DNA from: Callipepla californica brunnescens
Lineage: Eukaryota; Chordata; Aves; Galliformes; Odontophoridae
Assembly: GCA_023055505.1 (NCBI GenBank)
Contig: JALIRH010000002.1
Coordinates: forward strand, 4,768,001 to 4,832,000
DNA: 64,000 nt
Direction of reading: 5' to 3'
This document shows positions 37,429 to 48,960 of the stretch, in pieces. The first letter of the stretch is position 1. The number at the start of each line of letters is the position of its first letter. The position numbers and the translations under genes were made by a program. The notes under the pieces were generated by a model that worked only from the letters and a program-made list of their open reading frames with translations, ran no database searches and was not told the origin of the DNA.

Positions 37429-38209
37429 TGAAAAGGTAGCCATTCCAGACACTTCCAGGTGGGTACAAAACACACTAATTGCAGGCCAGAGCTAGAGCCA
37501 TGAGTGATGCTGGTGTCACCTCTGCATTAGCATATTTAAGAAAGTGTAAAAAATGCTTTTCAGCAACTGAGGGAGAGAGAAGTGAGAAAAAATGTGAGAG
37601 AAATGGCCCTGCAGACATCAATGTCATTGCAGAAGGAAGGCAGGAGGTGCTCCGGGCCTGGAGCAGAGATTGCCTGCAGCTGAAGAGAGGCCCATGGTGA
37701 AGCAGGCTGTTGGGCACCACATGGAGCAGATCTCCATGGGCAGTCACAAAGGAATTCACAATGCAGCAGTGGATGTGGTGAGCCCCCTCAAAATCAGGCC
37801 TTCGGACAAAGCTACAGTCATGGAAAGGAGTCCACGATGTGGAAGAAGGGCTGGGGGAGCTGCTGCCCATAGGGATCTGTTCATGAAGGACTCCATCCCA
37901 TGGGAGGGACCCAACACTGAAGCAGAGGAAAAGCCTGAGGTAGAAGAGAGGCAGAAACAAAGTAATGAGGCAAGGGAGTCAAAACTGAAGGAGTGAAGCT
38001 GAGCCTGGGAAGAGCTCTCACCATCTTACTCTATCTTTAATTGAGAGTAAATTCAATTCCTCAACTTACTTCTCTTTTGGTCATTGGTGAGCAATATCCT
38101 TGCCCCTATCTTGACCCACAGATTTGTCCATTGTGTTTTCTCTTCCTGAGGAGAAATGTAAGATAAGTTTTTCAGGCACCTGGCATCCAGTCAAGGCTAA
38201 CTCACTACA
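37429..38209 (+). mobile_element. ERV solo LTR (class II/ERVK-like)
   Basis: A 781-base element that begins with TG and ends with CA. It is flanked on both sides by the same six bases, GAAGGC (37423-37428 and 38210-38215), the signature of retroviral integration; a 6-bp duplication is typical of class II (ERVK-like) ERVs. The inner sequence resembles a common avian repeat with short GC-rich motifs such as CATGGGAGGGACCCAACACT and the ending CACCTGGCATCCAGTCAAGG. A TATA-like CATATTTAAG (37531-37540) and an AGTAAA variant of the polyadenylation signal (38046-38051) suggest a plus-strand U3-R-U5 order. No internal retroviral genes are adjacent, so it is a solo LTR left by recombination. Frames inside it (73 and 108 codons plus; 161 codons minus) are probably not genes. 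Confidence 0.87.
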
Positions 38210-38215
38210 GAAGGC

Positions 38216-39124
38216 AACAGATAAGCTGAATTTCTTCTTTTCAAATTTTATCCAGCTCAAATTTTACGTTATGCAGTCTCAAGCTATTATGCACTTCTAC
38301 TGAGAAGGCCTACAGAAATCTTTCATCTCCCAAGTGTCCTGAAATGTAATAAGAAAGGAGAGGAAATGTGCTTTAAAAATTTATATTGAGGGGTTATAGT
38401 GGATGACATTGCAATTAGAGGTTAAGGAAATGCTAAAGGCATGTTGTCCTTTTAATGGAAGTTCCAATTCAGATCTTTTTTCTCCCTGGGTAGAAGCAGG
38501 TGTACAGGGACTCCGAAATGGATGCATGCAGAACCTGCTAAATGTGTTTCTAATTGTCTGAGTTTAATAATTGATAATATAGACATAGCTTGCAAATTTT
38601 TCTTTCACATAAAAGATAATTGTGCCTGAGTATAGCATTGTCTGAAATTAAATGTGTTAAGTGCTCCAGGGACTAGTATGTACGTGCTATGAAAGATCAT
38701 TTCTCTTGATCAGAGTAAGCTAGAATCTGAAACAACTTTTATTTATTTGCCTTGTAGTGGCATTCAAAGAGCTAAGGCAGGACTGTTGATGCTCGATAAC
38801 AGGTGCTTTCTATTCTCTTCCTTTCCCATAAGGAGTCAGTATAAGCTGTTGTTTACTTTCAATCATCTTTTTTTTTTTTTTCTTATTTTAATGTTAGACT
38901 TGACCAAAACCTATTTATAAAACTATTAAAATCTAAAAGAATTTCAGTTTCTAAGAGCTTTGGATTAGAGCTCATTGGATTTGATCTTTTGAGCTGCAGT
39001 GATAAACATGTGGGCCTACTCTGCCATTGCTATATGGCAAAGGCTGATCATTTTGTATAAAGGTTTGTTGGACATTTACTATTATGCAGTATGTTTGACA
39101 AACAAAATATATCCCATTCTCAGG
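38216..39124. other. No recognised gene or repeat
   Basis: AT-rich DNA with a T-tract at 38868-38881. I see nothing coding or repetitive. Confidence 0.5.
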
Positions 39125-39245
39125 GAGTGACAGGTCACCAGCTGGATTTAACTCAATTCACCAACATTCTCTGGACCTGGCCCTTCAGCCAGCTCTTTAC
39201 CCAGCAAAGAGCATACCTGTCCACACCATGGGCTGCCAGCAAAGG
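39125..39245 (-). mobile_element. CR1 LINE reverse-transcriptase fragment
   Basis: A short minus-strand piece matching the 1140-1256 region of the first CR1: AGCTGGATTTAACTCAATTC, then CTCTGGACCTGGCCCTTCAG, CAGCTCTTTACCCAGCAAAG and GGGCTGCCAGC. This is reverse-transcriptase coding sequence read backwards. Both ends are truncated. Confidence 0.75.
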
Positions 39246-40904
39246 ACGCAGGGTTGGGTTTTCCTGGCTTTACTTTGATTTGTAAAGATGCTCTTATGTA
39301 CCAACCTAAACAACAGAAATAACACTTTGCTGACAAAACTCCTCTGACTTTCTTTGGTGTGCTCATATCAAATGCTTGTATGTGTTTGAAATCATGAGAC
39401 TTCATCTCCCATTTTAAGGCACAGAATTCTCTAACTTATGTGGTCAGATGTTTGTAATTGCTTTCTTTCAATACAGGGAGTTAACCCTCCAGAAAATTGG
39501 ACATGAAGTCTATGTACAAGTAAAATTCTGTATAACTATGATTCTTCTATTATATTTCAGAACTAAAACTGGCTTAATGTAGAGAGCTTTCTCTACACTC
39601 GTGTTTTCTTTTATACAAATCAAAGAAATTATGTGAGGTAGTATACTGAAAAATAGTAATAAATAATACAAATAAAAATAATCTGTAATTTTAAATCATA
39701 GGTAGAAGGTAATCACGACAATAAAAAATTAAAATGAAACACAGTGATTAACTTAAAAACAAAAATTACTCAAGAAAAGCACTTTTCCAGTGATGGGAAA
39801 ATCCAAGTGCAATTATGGTAATGTAATAAAGGACACTGCTGACTGCATAGATTTTGATAGAGAAGATAAATGACAGTTATGCACATGATGATCCAAGAAT
39901 CTGGCTAAAGATGACTACTTATTACAGCAGAAATAGATGATTTTTGAAATAATTCATTGGTGACAAAGGAAAGCAGTTATTAAAGCAAATCTAGAAAAAT
40001 GCTAGAAATATATTTGCCTTATATTAAAGATATGCTCAAAGTTTGTGAAAGCTTAGTAATTGGATAATCAATTCCTGTCTCTGAAGTCTGTAAGTTTCTG
40101 ATAAACCTTATTTACACTTATCTATACGTTCTTTAATTAATGGATCAGGATCAGTACACGCATTGTTAACATATATTAAAGCATTGAAAGTTATTAATCT
40201 TTTTTTATATTAGCTTATTCTGTTTGCTTCATAGAGTAAGGAACATTGGTGTGAAGCAGCAGCAAAAATAGATTTAGAAATGTTCTCAGTGATAAATGTA
40301 AACAGAATTAACAAGACACTTGAGAATGTGGAAAAAATACCAAAACACTTTACAGTTTCCTAAATACTGACACTGATGAACATTAATGTTAATAGTGGCT
40401 AGTCTGCTTCCAGCTGTTATCTTTCCTGTGTAACTAAGGATGAGCACATCTTAGCTTCGAAAATGGGAAAAGGCAAATGCTTTTAAGTTCCCTATCTTTC
40501 CATGGGTGTTATGGCCACAACAAACCATTATGATCTTTAGATCAAAAGGACCATTATATCACTGTCTGTCCAGTAAATTATTCTGCTTCTTTTTCTTTTA
40601 TTTCCATTCTTGAATTAGTCTTAAAGGCTGACAGTCTTTCAAAGTGCAGTACAAATAATTATCACATTGATTCAATGTCATCAACTCTTTAAATTATTAT
40701 CCTATATTTTCAGTAAAATAAGTGTATCTGGAATAAAGCTGTGAATAGTCAATAGAAACTCTTCCTACAGGAATGGTCATGCAGAATAGTCTCTTCAGTG
40801 TGGTTAAAATATACAAGAGAGTTTTTTGTTTACAACTGGAGTGGCTAAACCACACTGTGGTTTTACATGCTAGAGTGGTTTTGCAGAAGCCTGACCATCT
40901 ATAT
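39246..40904. other. No recognised gene or repeat
   Basis: Strongly AT-rich DNA without recognisable genes or mobile elements. Confidence 0.5.
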
Positions 40905-41320
40905 CCTCCACTCCTCCTCAGACAGGGTGAGAGAGCTTAGGCTTGTTCATCCTGGAGGAGAAAAGGCTTCAGGGGGAACCTACCTTATAGCGGCCTTCTG
41001 GAATCTGAAGGGGGACCAGAGGAAAGCTGGGGAGTGACTTTTATAAGGGCAGGTAGTATCAGGGTGAGGAAAAAATGACTTTAAACTGAAATAAGGTAGA
41101 TTTAGACTAGATATCAGGAAGAAATTCTTCACTGTGAGGGTTGTGAGACCATGAAACTGGTTCCCCAAGAGGTTGTGGATACCTCTTCCCTGGAAGAATT
41201 TGAGACCAGGCTTGATGGAGCTTTGAGCAACCTGGTCTAGTGAGAGACATAACAGGTAAGCTGAAACTGGATGGTCTTAAAGATCCACTCCACCTAAACC
41301 ATTCTCTGATTCTATGTAAC
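40905..41320 (+). mobile_element. CR1 LINE 3' fragment
   Basis: Plus-strand CR1: GGCTTGTTCATCCTGGAGGA, AAGGCTTCAGGGGGAACCTA, ATCAGGAAGAAATTCTTCAC, CCAAGAGGTTGTGGATACCT and the end CATTCTCTGATTCTATG. These are the ORF2 C-terminus and 3' UTR in order, about 415 bases. Multiple stops are present. Confidence 0.92.
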
Positions 41321-43592
41321 CCTTCATGCAGAATTATCCTCTTCCAGAATCTCCATTTATAACTTTAAAAAGTCTATGTGTCTGTGTACCACACAGTACT
41401 GTTCATTGATGTGTAAGTGAAAAGAAAAAACGACCAGACTAGAATAGGTGTTGAGACAAGTGACTAGTGAAAAATAGTTCTCATGGGAGCATAGTGGAAG
41501 AATGTAGTTTATTTAACACAGAAAAACAAAAACTGTCAAGGAGTATAATTGTGATCTATAAAAACGCCAGAGGAGTAAATGTTAGTTAGAAACAAGAACT
41601 GGTTAAGCTTTACATAGCTCCTGTGAAGTGGCTTTTCACAGACAGATATTGAATGATGGATGTCACTTCCCATTAAAGAACTGAGACTTAAAATTAGATT
41701 AAGAGTAATATGGGTAAAAAAGCTATGGCATTTTATGCTGAAGTTATTAGATTCATGAAAGAGATCGTAAGATGCAAGTCTAGAACTGCAAAACAGTGGA
41801 CTTAGTGGCTCAGGAAGTCCTTTCCTTTCCAAATATTTCATGATTCCCTTTCAAATTATTAGAGAATACAATGTTTTTAATGTTTTTATAGTCTATTTTA
41901 CCTACCAGATTGAGAATCCTAACGATGGCTACCACCACTACTGTAGCTAGTGATTTTCAGCTTAGAACATAGGTCTTTGGGGCTTTTGTAATTTGAATAA
42001 ACATATTTTGTGACACTTTCCTGCTCTAGCCATGTTTCTGTCTGTGCCTGGAGTTCCTGAGTTCAAACACTGAGCAAAAGGAGATATTTTCAGAGTTATT
42101 TAAGAGTTGAAAAATGCTATGTTTTAGGTTCAATCCAGTCAGTGAACCAAAGCCTGCATGGCCTTGACTGGCAACATTAAATACTCTGAAGTGTCAATGA
42201 GCAAAGATATCACTGATCTCTAGTAGAAGATGCTATACTCTCATGTGTTGGTGATTAGGATTAATGATTTCTTCAATTAATTTTTAACCCACATAGTATT
42301 GCTTATAAAATTCTCTGTGCTTCAGATGTACCTGATTACCTGTCTTCTGGACAGAGCCACCAAAGCACAATTAAGCTACCTTGCTGTCTGAACACTGAAG
42401 TCAGATTTCTATGATGTAAGAAAACAGTCCGAATGGACAGGCAAATCTAGGGGTCTACAGGTTTTCCCTTTTTTTTAATAACACCCTTATTTGGTTAAAC
42501 ACAATCCTAAAAGCCACCTAACACCTGCAAGATGGATTTATAGGAGGCTGTGTAACTTAATGTTCTCTGTCTCTTTTACAAGACTCTTCAAAGTGACAAA
42601 ATTTAATTTCTGCTTCTCGGCACTGGAGCAAGATGCTCAGGCATGAAGGAAAAAAAATATTAACAAATGAAAATGAAATAAACTATCAGCTGAAAATAAT
42701 CATAAGTCATGTTCAATCAGCTCTCTTTCTTTTTGGATATAATATTTAATGATCATATTTTTCTGAATTCACTCAGATTTCAGTAGGCACTCATGAGCAG
42801 CATAGGAGTCATTAAAAGTGATAGATAGCTTTTTGCTCAATTCTCTGAACTCTCTTCAATGTATTTCAGTTCAGTCCAAATAATCAGTGCAATTTAGTTT
42901 GTTCAATGCAAATCACTGGATTTTAATTGAGTCCAAATTAAGCCCAAATCAATAAAACTCAATTCAAACTAGTTATCTTCAATACAAATCAATACGATTC
43001 AATTAAAATCAATGAAAGCCCTATCTTTCCTAATGACTGTCCTGTTTCCCTTTCTATTGTTATTAAAGGACTCTGTACTTTGTTCAATGTGGTGGCTTTT
43101 GGCATGTCTTTCTCCATTTGTAAGGGAATAATCATTAGAGGAAGCATGGAGAAAAATATATGTAACTGGGTTATCTTTTTCCCTATTTCTTAGTCTTCTG
43201 CAGTGATTATTTTTGCAGTGAAATCTCTTATTTCGGATTATGCAGGTAGTTGGATATGTGTCCAATTTTAGCAATACTTGCAAACTGAGATTTGCAGTCA
43301 CAGAAATTAAAAAAAAAAAAAAAAAAGATGAATGTATTTATTCTCTTCTACACTGTTTATTTTTACCCTAGAAATCCTATTTTTTCAAATGTGATTGAGG
43401 TTAGAAAAATTGACCTGAAGTCTATTGTTAGCTATGCTTAGCTTAATTGACAGCAGCGTCTTGTTGGTGTTAATCCGTAGAATGAGAAGTGTTTCCAGGA
43501 TAGAGTTTAAAAGAAGCTTTTATTATATGTATTACAATGAATGTAACACTCATAAGTAGAGAAGAAAGATTACGCACTATAGTAATTGATGA
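41321..43592. other. Mostly unrecognised; possible ancient LINE remnant
   Basis: 41520-41830 has phrases (GGAGTATAATTGTGATCTAT, CACTTCCCATTAAAGAACTG) that loosely resemble very old CR1/L3-type sequence in plus orientation, but I cannot prove it. 42860-43015 holds a loose array of CAAATCAAT and CAATTCAA-like motifs. An 18-base A-run lies at 43309-43326. Confidence 0.4.
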
Positions 43593-43730
43593 GTCACAAA
43601 ATAGCTGGTATTGGAAGGACCTCTTGAGATCATCGTGTTGCTTGAGACTACATCAGATTGGGTTTTGAAAGTCTCTGCTGGGCTATACACACAGTGCTAG
43701 AGGCTTGGGTAGGGTGTGCCTCAGGAAAAG
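43593..43730 (-). mobile_element. Probable CR1 LINE 3' fragment
   Basis: AGCTGGTATTGGAAGGACCTCTTGAGATCATC, shortened here to its key part GGAAGGACCTCTTGAGATCA at 43614-43633, is the CR1 3' UTR seen on the minus strand. The sequence after it is too diverged for a firm call. It touches the mariner at 43733. Confidence 0.55.
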
Positions 43731-43732
43731 TA

Positions 43733-44301
43733 TATGAGAGCTGCTCTGTAAGTAATGCATACTATTTGATTATGTTGTCCCATGACATCAGAGGCAGATA
43801 CTGATGCTATGGCAGTAGAGGCTGAATCTTCCTACCAATATTTCTTTACATTTTGTTTCTGTAAGACAGATGTCTGCAGAAATGCAGTTTGACAAAATAG
43901 TGTCTGACGTGGAAGTGCAGATGAAGCAAAGGGGTGTCACTGATTTCCTCCACGTTGAATAAAACTGCATCCATTGACATTCATGCATACTGGCTGAATG
44001 CTTATAGAGAACAAAAACTGGATATGAATGCAGTGAGGCAGTGGATGGTGTGTTTTGTCAGTGGCAACATTGATGTGAAAGATGAGCCATTCTCTGGGTG
44101 GCCATGCACAGCTGTTACACCATGAAATAAAGAGTGCCTAGATCAGCTAATTTTCATAAATTGGTTAATGGTGGTGACTATGTTGAAGAATAGTATTTTG
44201 TAGCTGAGAATTTTCTCTGTTAAATAGTGTTATGCTCTTTGTACCTGTTGTAGTTTCCACATAAATAAATAGGTGGCATTACTTTCAGAGCAACCTATGT
44301 A
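43733..44301 (+). mobile_element. Mariner-type DNA transposon, internally deleted (Galluhop-like)
   Basis: Terminal inverted repeats: GCTCTGTAAGTAATGC on the left (43743-43758) and GGCATTACTTTCAGAGC on the right (44275-44291), 15 of 16 paired bases matching in the core. Both outer ends lie at TA dinucleotides. The interior carries the N-terminal part of a transposase pseudogene and the 3' part GGTGGTGACTATGTTGAAGA to AATAAATAGGTGGCATTA. The catalytic region is missing, so the copy depended on another element for transposase. It matches the minus-strand copy at 8934-9488. The name Galluhop/Mariner1_GG is from recognition, not from a search. Confidence 0.9.
43934..44125 (+). pseudogene. Mariner transposase N-terminal remnant
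   Basis: A 63-codon open piece of mariner transposase. Residues about 15-40 read DIHAYWLNAYREQKLDMNAV, followed by RQWMVCFVSGNIDVKDEPFS. This matches the N-terminal helix-turn-helix region of mariner transposases (DNA binding to the inverted repeats) up to the SG.P linker motif (here SGWP). The D,D34D catalytic domain is absent. The upstream sequence that should hold the true start is out of frame. It is a fossil. Confidence 0.8.
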
Positions 44302-47107
44302 TTTACTGAAACCCTCATGCAAGTATAAAAGTCTCTTCCTATCCTCATGATTCTCTCCCATCTTTGCTCACTGACTGACATGTAAGGACTGACTCTGAAT
44401 CCATCAAATATTCAATGACCTTTTTATGAAAGGTGGACTTCATGGGGAAACAGAGAGTGGATCATGTGAGACTAAAACCACTTATGAGAGTAGAGAACTA
44501 CCCACATCTCTCACAAGAAAGGAAAAGACTCAATAATGAGAAATGAAGTAAAAAAAAAAAAAAAAACAATAGCCCAATACTGAGAATTTAGAAAACTGGA
44601 CATCTAGCAGTACTCTAAATCCCATGTTGAAAATAAGTTCCTTCTAGCAAAGCAATATCAATATTCTTTTGAAATGAGGGAAATAAAATAGTCCCCTTTG
44701 CAACCAAAAGCATGATAAGATCAGTGGGAAGTTCGAAAGATACAATGCAACATTATCTTTCCAATCATTTTCCAAGTTCACTAGTGTTTGCAGCTCCTAT
44801 CATCCCTGTAGCAGCTTTTCAAAAACTGCCAATTACTTCCAGTGAAAGATCTTTCATGAAAGGAATTACATTTCTAGTCTATTATTAAAATCTGTGTAGA
44901 AACAGAAATTCTATGATGAACAGTAATTTAGAAAAGATTTCTTTAACACTTATATAGTAGCAAGGAAATAGTTCAGCTCTTATAAAACCACTTATATGCT
45001 TTTGATAGCTATTCAGAAACATAACAGGATAAATAACTTCTGTATTATAAAACAGCTAATTATTAAGAAATTATACCTTGTTTCTACTAAGAAATCAAAT
45101 TTAATACACTCAATAGCATAAAATATAATGTGTTGGTCCCATGTGTCAGAGTATATCTGCTCTGGACAATTTTTAATGTGACTATTGTGCAATGTATAAT
45201 TTTTCTAAAATCCTGAGAGGCTCAGTTATTTATAACTGGATGTTATTATGCTCTTCTCTAACAACTAGTTTAAAAATGAAATTTCAGGTAGAGTGCATCA
45301 AACTCAGAACATGGAATAAAGAAACAGAGGTCCTATCTTGGTTTCAGAGGCATTTATTATTAACACATCGTTTAATATTCATTTTTAATGAACACAATGT
45401 TTTCAGTTTTGAAGAAAAAATATCATGTTTCTTTAGTTTTATGAGTGGTAAAGCTATATGACCTTTATAGTGTCCAAAGCTTGGAATTGGAGTCTGTACA
45501 TAGACTAGTATTTACTGATTAGATGGCAGACTGATTCAGTTTGGTGAACTTAAACAAAGTTTTACTTTCTTTCTTCTTTCTCTACCTTGGGCAACCAACA
45601 TTAAAAATACCACAGATAGACATTTGACATATATTAATTCTATCAGTCTTATCAGAGTAAAGTTGTACGGACATGGCATAGATGATGGACGATGGTCTGA
45701 GAATGGAGTTCGTGAGGCTTCATACCATCATTTATTTATTTCTAATTAAAAAAAAAAAAAATCAGTCAATTTTTTTTTTAGGGCAAATGGTTGCAGGAGT
45801 AGGAAGGTATAGTTGGCTGGCTCATTACAAAGCAGCAGGAAAAGGACAAGAATTTGAAACCTTCCAGATAAGCTTTCATCTTCAGGTAGGCTGTCCTAAT
45901 ACAATTTGAAAAATGGAATTTTTGGCACAGAACAAGATGTATGAAGTGACTATTGTGTGGAGTCGGTATGGAGCATGGGATCAAATTCCTTAATATTATA
46001 CCTTAGACAAGAGTTTGTTAAAATTTGAATGATTAATTCAATGGCTAGCAAGCTTGAAATAAATTACAATTCTTTGTTTACTGTGAGTGGAGTCACAAAC
46101 AGAAGTTATGCCTCTTCAAGTAAGGTGGTAGAAATTTCTGCCCTAAAGCCTCATTAAGAACAATAACACTCATTTTCTCCAATTCAGATTCATCCATAGA
46201 TGGCCAATTTCACATACAGTACTTTATTTTCTCTTTTATGAATCACTATTTTTTGTGCCAGATATTTCTTGCTCATGCTGAGAGCTAAGTATTTAAATGC
46301 CTCTGCTGATGTCAATAGCTATATTTGAGATAGCATTTGACTTCCTACAGGTATTGTGCTATGCCCCATGTATGCACATTTAAAAATAGCATTAAAATTA
46401 TTACAATTCCAAAACCTTTTTGGAAAAAATGAGTTCTTTTTTTACTTATTGCTTTTTTTTTCCCCTTCCATGGAGACATTTATGAAAACATGCAAAAACA
46501 TCACAATAGTTATTGTTAATATTAAACTTCATCAATGTTCCATCATCTCAAGTGTAGTGCTGGTTTATAAGAGCGTACTATCAATTTGTAACACTTCTTT
46601 TAAAGTGAATGGTCAGCCACTAAACTCATGTAAAGGCAATGTTGTTCCTAAATGTTGCTTGAACTGATAGATGGGCTGGGATTGGAGTCAGGGATAGAAA
46701 AAAAGTGAATTATATATGACTACGTAATTCCACGAATACACATACATTTGCAAATAAATGCTGAAGGAAAGGCATAACAAAAGTAGATTGAAGCTTTATT
46801 AAAATACCATGAAAATTTATCAACTATAGAAGTTATGTGCTATATACAAAATATTCAAAAAAGAAGAAAGTGCCATTGACTATAAAAAAAGATCAATTAG
46901 TTTATCATTGATGTGACATTTTTTATTAGTGCCAAAATACATAATAACATAAAGGATCGGAAAAACTGGACCATAGACTCACACATGTTAGTATGTTGTA
47001 CACTGGGTCTCAAGTAACTGATAGTAAGTCTAAATCACTTCTACAGAAGGTTAGCTGAAATGTGGATGTAGAAGTTGGAACTTATTCTTACAAAGTGTTT
47101 TCCCTTT

Positions 47108-47142
<35 letters not shown>

Positions 47143-48667
47143 ATGAAAAAGAAAGGTTTAAGGCAGAAGGTCATGAAGTGAGGTATGAAAGCAGCTTACT
47201 GAAAACCTTGGAATATTACAGTATCTGAAATATGTAGAGAAACTGGAAAGAAGGCTTAGGCTTTGAGATAAAGGAGAAAATCAAATTTCAACAATACCTA
47301 AACCCAGGGACTATGGAAAATTTGGTTGATATGTGCAGAACTATTTTTTTAAACCTCAGATATAAGATTCACTTCGGATATAACATTGAAAACATAGCAC
47401 CCTGAACTTGTGTTATGACTAGGTCCTTGTCTGCCATAGATCTCATGCAAACAGTCCCATTTTCCATCTCATTCTGTTTCTGTGCTCAGTGGTACGAGAG
47501 ATGAAGAGAAAGCATAAGACCTGAATCTCTTTAGTTAGATCATTTGGCCTTTTCCCCAACATTTTTTGAATTTTCAGTGGAACAAATGGGATGTTCTGGA
47601 TTGTTCAGCCCCTAGAATGTTTCCAGGCATTTGTCTGAATTCTTATTTTGGCAAGCATTGCTATGAATGTGGCTTGGGGATATAAACATTGTCTGGTAAT
47701 ACCAGCTGTATTTTCCTAGGGTCACCTCCAATGGTGGCAACGGAGCCAGCTCCATTTAATAGCTGCTAATTCCCTTCCCCTTCAATGTCACACTGAATCA
47801 AAAGTTCTCATTTTTATTTTCTTTATGCTTTTTTCAAAGCTAAATGGACTGTACATATTACTGGTTTTAATCCTTCATGGAACCAGCACAAATTGACATC
47901 GTATACATCTCGGGGTAGGACAAAGATTAATTAAAAGTCTCATGCTGCCTTATTATCCTCCCTCTTCATTTCATTTTTAATTCCAGTGAGTTTCAGACTG
48001 GTTTTAAAATGATTCCTTTTCCAAATATGAATAAATTCAAGCATCAGTCTCTCAAGCAAAAATCTCAGGAGATATCCATACATACAAGCCCAAGTGACAA
48101 TAGGAAATTTCCTGAATTGGCCAGCTCTCTAGCAAATCCAAATCCACTTTTGCAGAATTTAGATAAATAAAGATGAATGAACAATCTTTTAATTGCTCTT
48201 CCAATTAAGGATCATGAATCATAAGCTTATGATTGTCACTAAAGGGTTGCCAGAAAGAAGAAGGCAGTGAAGTAGTGGAGAAAGTTGAATGGGAAGTTGC
48301 TCTTTGAGCTCACAAAATTCAGTACATTACATTCACATCTTATGCAGAAGGATGCAGTATCTTTTTATTCTGTGTATGGGTGCTTTTGGGTAACTTCTAT
48401 CATTAACTAAGCTATAATAAGCAGATCCAATACAAGAAGTTAAGTTGACATGAGAATTTGCATAATAAGAACCTTCATTTGGTGAATTGAAAAGGTAGGA
48501 AAGAATTACAAATTCAGCTTGTACTGTTTTGGATTTGATCTCTCTGAGTATTTGCCATAATTCTGAGAATGTATGCATTGATAGTTGTTATTAATATCTC
48601 AGAAAAATAGATAGGCATCTCATATAGAACAGGATAAAAAATATATATATATTTACACAGTATACTA
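44302..48667. other. No recognised repeat family; simple repeats and one exon-like segment
   Basis: AT-rich DNA with a 17-base A-run (44550-44566) and a 31-base T-run (47109-47139). The segment 45782-45885 has acceptor- and donor-like borders with an open frame, and is discussed as a possible exon. 47700-48000 is repeat-free and less AT-rich than its neighbourhood. Confidence 0.5.
47109..47139 (+). repeat. Poly-T tract (31 bases)
   Basis: 31 uninterrupted T residues. It shows no adjacent retrotransposon body that I recognise, so it is a simple homopolymer, unless it is the poly-A tail of an unrecognised minus-strand retrocopy. Confidence 0.95.
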
Positions 48668-48960
48668 TAGAAACCATAGAATTATTTTTGGAAAGAACAT
48701 CAGAAATCATAAAGTTCTCACTCCCCTACTGTGGAGAGGGTTGTCACCCACTAGATCAGCTTGCCCAGGGCTCTGTTCAATCTGGCCTTGATCATCTTCA
48801 GGGTTGGGCACCCTCAACCTCTCTGTTCAACCTGTGCCAGTGCCTCATCCCAATCTGAGGAAAAATCTCCCATATCACATCAGATAGAACCCCTACTAGA
48901 GATATGGCAGTGTCTCCATTCTCAACTAGTGCTCAGTCCAACAAGTCTGAAGGAGGGTTC
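48668..48960 (-). mobile_element. CR1 LINE 3' fragment
   Basis: Minus-strand CR1: ACCATAGAATTATTTTTGGA near the 3' end, CTTGCCCAGGGCTCTGTTCA, CTGGCCTTGATCATCTTCAG and AACCTGTGCCAGTGCCTCAT. Recognition is good to about 48870; the rest to 48960 is more diverged. Confidence 0.85.

Noticed and set aside
37475..37960. 161-codon minus-strand frame as a gene
   Set aside because: It lies wholly inside the solo LTR, opposite to the likely LTR sense, and has no known domain.
41520..41830. Ancient CR1/L3-type element
   Set aside because: A few phrases resemble old LINE sequence, but no motif is firm enough to define strand, ends or family.
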